38,250 bases of DNA from assembly GCA_964539415.1 (NCBI GenBank), contig CAZIID010000003.1:1-38250 (forward strand). Reading direction: 5' to 3'. Shown here one piece after another: positions 33,499 through 38,250 of this stretch (positions are counted from its first letter, which is position 1; every line of letters starts with the position of its first letter). The stretch is from CAYQFQ01 sp964539415. GTDB taxonomy: Bacteria; Patescibacteriota; Minisyncoccia; Phycocordibacterales; GWA1-40-21. Under the pieces are notes generated by a model. The model saw nothing but the letters and a program-made list of their open reading frames with translations, made no database searches and was not told the origin of the DNA. The position numbers and the translations under genes are program-made.

Positions 33499-34668
33499 CT
33501 ATTTAATCTTAAAAGCTGAAGTAGTATATTTATTTGATGCATTCCACATCATCCAAGAATCAAGTCCGCTATCATAAGTTGCCTGCATTTGAGCTCTAAC
33601 TTTTACTGCATCGTAATCAGCACCCAAATCAAAATCTTGAAGCCAAGGTCTGAGTTTGTTTGGAGTGCTACTTGCGACTATTGCTCTACCGACGGCAATG
33701 TCCATTGAATATTTTATAACTTCATAAGGATTATCTGCTGGGTTTGCAAGATTTATAAAACCGCTTGGATAATGAGATGGATATACCATTGGAGCGACAT
33801 AGTCAAAATATTTTAAAGCACTCTCAAGTATTTGACCTATATTTAGATCATCATAATTCGTTGTCGTCATACCAAAAACGTCTCCAGAAATAGGAACTCC
33901 TAGGTCCTTTAGGTTTTCATGTAGGTAAGAATAAAACTCATTCATCACTTCAGTCTTAATTTTTCCTTCAGAAAACGGATAGTAAATATCTTTCATATTT
34001 CCATCGGACGGAAATCTAATATAATCAAAATTTATTTCATCAAAACCTATTGCGTAAGATTCTTTTGCTAAGTCTACTACATAATCCCAAATCTCTTTTG
34101 ACCCCGCATCAAACCAACTTATACCTTTATAGTCTTTCCAAATTGCTCCGTCACTTTTTCTTTTAACAGCAGAGTCTGGCTTTTTACCTACGAGAAAATG
34201 ATCTTGAAACGTTGATATTCTTCCAATTACATAAATATTGTCTTTGTGGAGTTCATTTATAAATTCTTTCAAATCAGAACTTTTACAACCCTTCCCCCCG
34301 TTATCTGCAAATTTAGCACCTTCCGGAGTAAAGGAAATTGTTCCTGTATAATCTTTAATATCAATAAGAATTGAATTTATTTCAGTATTGCGTGCAATGT
34401 TTGCCAACCCTTCTCTTATGCTTGGAGTGGCAGCAACACAAGCTGTCATATAAATAGCTTTTACAGGAATGGGAGTTTTTATATGCACGACTTTTATACC
34501 ATCATCTTTCTTTACCGTTTCGGTAGTTGAGGAAGTATCGCCTTTGATAAGTTCAAAATTTAAAGGAAAAAAGTAAGGAGTTATAAAATAAAAAACTCCT
34601 GCAAAAATTATTGCAGATATAACAAAAGAAATATATATTTTTCCTGAATTGGAAATTTTGTTAATCAT
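33499..34668 (-). CDS. Membrane-anchored glycoside-hydrolase-like protein (DUF4015)
   Basis: A 389-residue protein. Residues about 8-35 form a signal anchor (IYISFVISAIIFAGVFYFI), placing the rest outside the membrane. The body matches the putative glycosyl hydrolase domain DUF4015, a TIM-barrel: VKAIYMTACVAATPS, INSILIDIKDYTGTISF, GFDEINFDYIRFPSDG (the Asp/Glu-rich strand likely to bear catalytic residues), and DYVAPMVYPSHYPSG. Substrate unknown; cell-wall or surface glycan cleavage is plausible. Its ATG overlaps the preceding 76-residue membrane protein gene by one base (TAATG). A dispersed palindrome and a terminator follow. Confidence 0.85.
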   Translation of the reverse strand: MINKISNSGKIYISFVISAIIFAGVFYFITPYFFPLNFELIKGDTSSTTETVKKDDGIKVVHIKTPIPVKAIYMTACVAATPSIREGLANIARNTEINSILIDIKDYTGTISFTPEGAKFADNGGKGCKSSDLKEFINELHKDNIYVIGRISTFQDHFLVGKKPDSAVKRKSDGAIWKDYKGISWFDAGSKEIWDYVVDLAKESYAIGFDEINFDYIRFPSDGNMKDIYYPFSEGKIKTEVMNEFYSYLHENLKDLGVPISGDVFGMTTTNYDDLNIGQILESALKYFDYVAPMVYPSHYPSGFINLANPADNPYEVIKYSMDIAVGRAIVASSTPNKLRPWLQDFDLGADYDAVKVRAQMQATYDSGLDSWMMWNASNKYTTSAFKIK

Positions 34669-34898
34669 TAAATACTTTTCTTCCCTTTTGGCTCGCTTTG
34701 AGAAAAAGTATCATTCTTCTCTTCTCCATGAAGAACCCTAAGCACTTCGTGAAGTTCTCTTCTTATAAGAAGAGAAAGGATTGCTATTAAAACGCCAAAA
34801 AAGACATAAAGAAAAGTCTTGGTACTGCTCGGGAAACCAGAATAAGGGACCAAAGCTACTAATATACCAAAAACAAATATTGTTGAAATTTTAATCAT
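34668..34898 (-). CDS. Small membrane protein, two predicted transmembrane segments
   Basis: A 76-residue protein with no recognised family. Two hydrophobic segments (about residues 3-21 and 28-46) are followed by a charged cytoplasmic-type tail (RRELHEVLRVLHGEEKND). One-base overlap (TAATG) with the glycosidase-like gene implies coupled translation and perhaps a shared job at the membrane. TATAAA occurs a few bases before the ATG, so it may start the transcript. Confidence 0.7.
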   Translation of the reverse strand: MIKISTIFVFGILVALVPYSGFPSSTKTFLYVFFGVLIAILSLLIRRELHEVLRVLHGEEKNDTFSQSEPKGKKSI

Positions 34899-34960
34899 AC
34901 TTTATATAAAATTAATTAGATACAGTTTATAATAACAAGTTTAATGTAAATATCAAAGGA

Positions 34961-35662
34961 TTATTTTTCTGAAACTATTACAACAAACTCTCCTCTTACC
35001 TTATCTGGATTAACTGTAAAATATTTTTCAATATCAGACGGGCTTCCAGATATTACTTGCTCAAAAATTTTTGTAAGCTCACGTGCAATAGTAATATTTT
35101 TCTCTGGTGCAAATTTAACAAGAGATGCTAAAGCTTTCATTATTCTGTGAGGTGATTCATAAAAAACCATTGTTCTTTCTGTCTCAGCCATTTCTTTAAA
35201 TAAAGTTTCTCTTCCCTTCTTGTGCGGTAAAAATCCAAGAAAAATAAACTCAGATGTATCAATACCAGAAACAGATAGAGCCGTGACAAGAGCTGACGGA
35301 CCAGGAATAGGAATAATTTCTAATTCGGGAAAAACAGCACGAAGTTCTGAGACAAGCACTGTCCCTGGATCAGATATTGCTGGTGTTCCAGCACAAGATA
35401 CAAAAGCAATATTTTTTCCATCAGCGACCGCATCAAATATTTTCTGCAATTTGTTAACCCTTTCTGTTTGTCCAAAAGAACGAGCAGAATCGGCAGGATA
35501 ACTCATCAATGGTGTTTTTATATCATATCTACTTAAAAGATTTTTTGTGATTCTTGTATCTTCAGAAAGAATTAAATCGACTTCACTCAAAGTCCTTACG
35601 GCTCTGTAAGTTATGTCTTCCAAATTTCCAATTGGTGTACCAACAATATAAAATTTACTCAT
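34961..35662 (-). CDS. rsmI: 16S rRNA (cytidine1402-2'-O)-methyltransferase
   Basis: A 233-residue tetrapyrrole-methylase-fold enzyme that 2'-O-methylates C1402 in the ribosomal P site. It opens with FYIVGTPIGNLEDITYRAVRTL (4-25), then LILSEDTRITKNLLSRY, FVSCAGTPAISDPG (SAM-binding region), IPGPSALVTALSVSG and FYESPHRI. It is shorter than E. coli RsmI (286) because the C-terminal small domain is missing, as is usual in compact genomes. A TAGATT box ending six bases before the ATG suggests another leaderless start. No partner gene is adjacent. Confidence 0.95.
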   Translation of the reverse strand: MSKFYIVGTPIGNLEDITYRAVRTLSEVDLILSEDTRITKNLLSRYDIKTPLMSYPADSARSFGQTERVNKLQKIFDAVADGKNIAFVSCAGTPAISDPGTVLVSELRAVFPELEIIPIPGPSALVTALSVSGIDTSEFIFLGFLPHKKGRETLFKEMAETERTMVFYESPHRIMKALASLVKFAPEKNITIARELTKIFEQVISGSPSDIEKYFTVNPDKVRGEFVVIVSEK

Positions 35663-35735
35663 ACATATAATCTACCTTAAATTTAAAATAATACCAACTT
35701 TGCATTAATTAAAAATTAATTACATAAAAAAGAAA

Positions 35736-35761
35736 GCGCGGAAACCTTTCGGTTTCCGCGC
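35736..35761 (-). terminator. Strong intrinsic terminator after the 35773-36489 gene
   Basis: A perfect 11-pair stem GCGCGGAAACC / GGTTTCCGCGC with a TTTC loop (GAAA on the minus strand), then TTTCTTTTTT on the minus strand. It starts 11 bases after the stop codon. Confidence 0.9.
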
Positions 35762-35772
35762 ATATTTAAAGA

Positions 35773-36489
35773 TCACCCTTTCGGAAAAACATTCGTACTT
35801 CCATCACTCTGTCCCCACGGGAAATGGAATGTGGTATGTCCATCTGCTTGGATCCTCGACCGAATCTCAGTGAGTATATCACTTCTCTTTTCGAGAGATG
35901 CAATATGTCGTCTTTTCTCAGCTAGGGTCAAGCGATACATAGAAACGAAAGCAAATACCAGTGAAGGTCCCATCTGAGGATAGCTCTCGAAGAACTTTAT
36001 TACCTCCTTTTCATCATCTATGATATCTACATCCGAAATGAAGAATTCGTAATTAACTTCGAAGAGTTTGGTCATGCAAATGACGCCAGCGTTTGTAAGA
36101 ACTGCACTGACGATATTTACATCATCAAGTTGCATGCGACAAATCTCGACAATTTTAGTTCTGGTAAGAGCCTTGATCTTGGGATCACTTTTCATCTGGT
36201 CAGAAATGCGATACTTATATTCAGACCAACGTGTTCTTTCATCAAAAACAAATTCGTCTGTACCTTTAAGGAAATAACAATTGATTGAATTGTCTCCTTC
36301 CAGAAATCTGAACAGTGGGATGTATTCGATATCCGCTTTGCAGTATACGAATACAACCTTAAAAAGATCGTACCACTCTTGTGGCGACAATTCGTCGCAT
36401 CCAACCTTCTTCAATCCTGAAATGATTGCGACTTTGTCAGAGAGTATCAGTTTCGTATCTTTTCCTTCTTGACTGTTGGACGAATCCAT
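35773..36489 (-). CDS. Unrecognised stand-alone protein with a structured start region
   Basis: A 238-residue soluble protein I do not recognise. It has no signal or membrane segment; it is acidic and helical, with a hydrophobic stretch SLVFAFVSMYRL near residue 175 and a basic heptad-like helix after it (AEKRRHIASLEKRSDILTEI). Codons end in G or C far more often than in flanking genes (for example GAC, ATC, TAC, AAG), suggesting different origin or selection. It has its own promoter, a leader of about 80 bases, an AGGAG ribosome site seven bases before the ATG, and an 11-pair terminator. Its start codon lies in the second of two tandem hairpins (36471-36534), which suggests translational control. 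Confidence 0.75.
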   Translation of the reverse strand: MDSSNSQEGKDTKLILSDKVAIISGLKKVGCDELSPQEWYDLFKVVFVYCKADIEYIPLFRFLEGDNSINCYFLKGTDEFVFDERTRWSEYKYRISDQMKSDPKIKALTRTKIVEICRMQLDDVNIVSAVLTNAGVICMTKLFEVNYEFFISDVDIIDDEKEVIKFFESYPQMGPSLVFAFVSMYRLTLAEKRRHIASLEKRSDILTEIRSRIQADGHTTFHFPWGQSDGSTNVFPKG

Positions 36490-36534
36490 TGTCAGTCTCC
36501 TATTTGTGGCTGTCGGACGAATCCGTTGTCAGCC
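36471..36534 (-). promoter_or_regulatory. Tandem covarying hairpins over the ribosome-binding site and start codon
   Basis: Two 27-base copies, 36508-36534 (upstream) and 36471-36497 (containing the ATG), differ at four positions. On the minus strand each folds as a five-pair stem (GGCTG/CAGCC or GACTG/CAGTC), an internal loop ACAA opposite A, a four-pair stem (CGGA/TCCG or TGGA/TCCA) and a TTCG loop. The four differences make exactly two compensatory pairs, G-C to A-T and C-G to T-A. AGGAG lies where the two hairpins meet. A protein-bound translational operator is the natural reading; tandem DNA operators are the alternative. Confidence 0.7.
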
Positions 36535-36574
36535 GTTGTGGTGTACTACCGGAACACTCCGGCGTCTAAAATAG

Positions 36575-36602
36575 AGATTACTCTTTTTACAAAAAGAGTC
36601 AA
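36575..36602 (-). promoter_or_regulatory. Sigma70-like promoter of the 35773-36489 gene
   Basis: Minus strand -35 TTGACT (36597-36602), 16-base spacer, -10 TAATCT (36575-36580). The spacer and flank form a perfect palindrome CTCTTTTTGTAAAAAGAG-like sequence, and CTCTTTTTGTA is shared with the promoter at 11012-11039. Confidence 0.5.
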
Positions 36603-36724
36603 ACCTACAACCTTCACAATTAAACATGAAACTTTTACATGTATACAATAACTTACGACCGTTTATTATTGTATGCATAGAGAAAAAATGAGAAATATAC
36701 TATAAATTGTTACAAGAATTAAAA

Positions 36725-36753
36725 AGAGCCTTCATGCTAATGCACGAAGGCTC
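36725..36753 (-). terminator. Hairpin, probable terminator
   Basis: GAGCCTTC / GAAGGCTC with one mismatch, then TGC / GCA around TAAT. A/T-rich flanks on both strands (AAAAA to the left, ATTTT to the right). Probably ends transcription from murC. Confidence 0.55.
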
Positions 36754-36771
36754 GAATTTTCTCTCAAAAAC

Positions 36772-36813
36772 AAAAATATCCAATCTACGCCATGGCGTAG
36801 ATTGGATATTTTT
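36772..36813. repeat. Perfect 42-bp palindrome
   Basis: Left arm AAAAATATCCAATC...CCA (21 bases) is exactly mirrored on the right, centred at CCATGG. T runs at both ends make it a candidate bidirectional terminator between murC and the 35773-36489 gene. Confidence 0.75.
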
Positions 36814-36832
36814 GGAAACATTTTTCCTTATA

Positions 36833-36916
36833 CCCCAGTAGTAGAGAAATATGAATTTCTCACTACGGGGCAGGCTTATACCTGCCTGCCACGCCTGCGC
36901 GTGCAGGGCAGTCAGG
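36833..36916. repeat. Cluster of three GC-rich hairpins after murC
   Basis: Hairpin 1 (36833-36870): CCCC...GAGAAAT / ATTTCTC...GGGG. Hairpin 2 (36869-36886): GGCAGG / CCTGCC. Hairpin 3 (36881-36916): CCTGcCTGCC / GGCAGtCAGG around CCTGC / GCAGG. Adjacent hairpins share arms, so alternative folds are possible. G/C content is far above the surroundings; it resembles the intergenic repeat mosaics common in parcubacterial genomes. Confidence 0.6.
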
Positions 36917-36924
36917 CTAATTTC

Positions 36925-38238
36925 TTATACTATCTTTTCCCCAATCTTGTATGCCTCCCCTGCTCCCATAGTTATTAAAACTTCGCCACCTTTTAGATTT
37001 TTCTTTAAATAGTTTTCTGCTTCAGAAAAAGTCGAAAAAGAATGAACCTTCTTTTTCCTGGATTGCTTTGCTTCGCTCGCAATGACAGCAGAAGCTAAAA
37101 TGTCAGATGAGATTGTTGGATCAAACACTTCACGGGCTGGAAATATCGGCACGAGCAAGACCTCATCTGCGTCAGTAAAAGCTTTTGCAAAGTCATTCAA
37201 TAAGAGCTTAGTTCTAGAAAAAAGATGTGGCTGAAAAACTACTATTATTTTTTCTTTTTTAAACATCTCCCTTGCACCTTTTAAGGTTGCCTTTATTTCT
37301 GTTGGATGATGACCATAATCATCATAAATTTTTGTTCCATCTTTTGTCTCACCTTTAAATTCAAATCTTCTCCATGTTCCAGAAAATTCAGATAAAGATT
37401 TTTCTGCTTTATGCTTATCTATTTCTAATATATGTGCAACAGCAAGAGCCACTGCCCCATCAAGTTTATTGTGTTTACCAGGAAAATTTAACTTCATTTT
37501 TTCATCATAAAAATCCATATAATCTACAACCTTCGCTTTAACATCTTTTAAGACATTAGTTTTTTCTAAATTTTTCTTATCACAAACAATATATCCCTTT
37601 TCTGAAACTTTCTGTGCCATTTCATTAAAAGCACTTTTAATATCGTCTAGATCTTTATAATAATCTAAATGATCATTATCAATATTTGTGATGGCCAATA
37701 TCGTCGGTTCAATATTTAAAAATGATCTTCTATATTCACAAGCCTCAACAATAAAATATTTGCTTTTGCCTGAGATGAAGTTTGTTTTTGATTCTTTTAG
37801 CAAAGAACCGACAATAACTGTAGGATCAAGTTTGTTGTCCATAGCTATTTTTGCAACCATTGCTGTCGTGGTTGTCTTACCATGAGTACCAGAAACAGCA
37901 ATTGTATATTTGTGAGCCGATATTTTATTTAAAGCTTCTGGATATGTAATACAAACTATCCCTCTTTTTTTAGCTTCCCTTAATTCAGGATTTTCTTCTG
38001 TTATAGCTATAGTATAAATTACCAAATCAGTATTTTTAGTAAGATTTTTACTATCATGTCCTAGAGATATCTTTGCACCTTCTTTTTTTAATTCTTCTAT
38101 AACTTCTGAAACTGAAGAATCCGAGCCACTAACCTTTTTACCTTCCGACAACATCATACGGGCAATAGCAGATATTCCTATACCACCAATTCCGATAAAA
38201 TATATATTTTTATAATCATCAAAAAAACTTTTTTTCAT
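36925..38238 (-). CDS. murC: UDP-N-acetylmuramate-L-alanine ligase
   Basis: A 437-residue Mur ligase adding L-alanine to UDP-MurNAc. The N-terminal Rossmann domain has IGIGGIGISAIARMM (15-29), the ATP P-loop is SGTHGKTTTTAMVAKI (about 114-130), and TNIDNDHLDYY, RRFEFKG, DDYGHHPTEI, VVFQPHLFSRT and the C-terminal ITMGAGEAYKIG are all present. The gene is essentially complete. Near residues 384-394 the segment VIASEAKQSR interrupts the usual link between the ILAS helix and the VHSFSTF strand; it is encoded by a 31-bp dispersed repeat (37057-37087). A TA-rich block abuts the ATG. The gene begins 12 bases from the window edge. Confidence 0.95.
   Translation of the reverse strand: MKKSFFDDYKNIYFIGIGGIGISAIARMMLSEGKKVSGSDSSVSEVIEELKKEGAKISLGHDSKNLTKNTDLVIYTIAITEENPELREAKKRGIVCITYPEALNKISAHKYTIAVSGTHGKTTTTAMVAKIAMDNKLDPTVIVGSLLKESKTNFISGKSKYFIVEACEYRRSFLNIEPTILAITNIDNDHLDYYKDLDDIKSAFNEMAQKVSEKGYIVCDKKNLEKTNVLKDVKAKVVDYMDFYDEKMKLNFPGKHNKLDGAVALAVAHILEIDKHKAEKSLSEFSGTWRRFEFKGETKDGTKIYDDYGHHPTEIKATLKGAREMFKKEKIIVVFQPHLFSRTKLLLNDFAKAFTDADEVLLVPIFPAREVFDPTISSDILASAVIASEAKQSRKKKVHSFSTFSEAENYLKKNLKGGEVLITMGAGEAYKIGEKIV
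37057..37087 (-). repeat. Dispersed repeat fragment inside the murC coding sequence
   Basis: The minus strand reads TGTCATTGCGAGCGAAGC followed by AAAGCAATCCAGG, sharing TGTCATTGCGAG and GCAATCCA with the palindrome at 33402-33486. It is in frame and adds about ten residues to MurC. Confidence 0.7.
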
Positions 38239-38250
38239 ATATAAATATTA

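Larger units (their letters stand above)
36490..36924. other. 435-base gene-free region rich in inverted repeats
   Basis: From left to right it holds the tandem hairpins and promoter described separately, a CCGGA / TCCGG hairpin in the leader (about 36550-36563), an ATACAATAA / TTATTGTAT inverted repeat (36643-36651 and 36666-36674), and then a chain of hairpins (36725-36916). No ORF is credible. Confidence 0.6.

Noticed and set aside
36925..38238. murC as a pseudogene because of the repeat
   Set aside because: The insertion keeps the frame and all catalytic motifs before and after it are intact.

Overview
The window reads as a chromosomal segment of a Candidate Phyla Radiation (Patescibacteria) bacterium, most likely a parcubacterium. 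This is inferred from AT-rich DNA, near gapless packing of mostly minus-strand genes, a sparse set of lower-glycolysis and pentose-phosphate enzymes, compact versions of housekeeping proteins (Obg without an OCT domain, short RsmI) and a stand-alone TraD/VirD4-like ATPase. TGA works as a stop codon (for example in the epimerase gene), so recoding of TGA as in Gracilibacteria is not indicated. No tRNA, rRNA, CRISPR array, insertion sequence or prophage was seen.

Layout. Bases 1-210 hold a pair of 70-bp-period structured repeats and the terminator of the L25 gene. Bases 211-4902 carry rplY and a minus-strand run gatB-rpiB-rpe-deaminase-fba. Bases 5023-10200 carry a second run, eno-gpmI-membrane protein-MYG1-obg. 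A single unrecognised gene (10342-10962) with its own promoter and terminator separates this from secA plus a DUF1653 gene (11081-13783), a tiny lysine-rich peptide gene (13848-13919) and murB. Bases 15476-30684 form a surface-glycan locus: a Wzy/WaaL-like membrane protein with a TPR-like tail and a nucleotidyltransferase-GHMP kinase fusion on the minus strand, and, from a mirrored divergent promoter, one ten-gene plus-strand operon (flippase, two AsnB-type amidotransferases, four glycosyltransferases including a GT11 fucosyltransferase, two methyltransferases, and one further GT-like gene counted among the four). A GT2 gene on the minus strand is translationally coupled to the TraD-like ATPase. 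Bases 32809-36489 interleave two more stand-alone unrecognised genes with a DUF4015-type glycosidase-like protein, a small membrane protein and rsmI. murC closes the window.

How the genes work together: fba, gpmI and eno are glycolytic steps, rpe and rpiB interconvert pentose phosphates, murB and murC make peptidoglycan precursor, and the glycan locus would build, amidate, methylate, flip and polymerise or ligate a cell-surface polysaccharide.

The most interesting signals are regulatory or unassigned. The 35773-36489 gene has two tandem hairpins at its start codon whose four base differences form exactly two compensatory pairs. Three unrecognised genes share one cassette layout (terminator, sigma70-like promoter, leader, purine-rich ribosome site, ORF, strong terminator), unlike the core genes, several of which have a -10 box only six bases before the start codon (leaderless). 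There is also a cytidylyltransferase-GHMP kinase fusion, a dispersed repeat apparently inserted in frame in murC, a yeast-Fcy1-like deaminase, and an epimerase homologue lacking two metal-ligand histidines.
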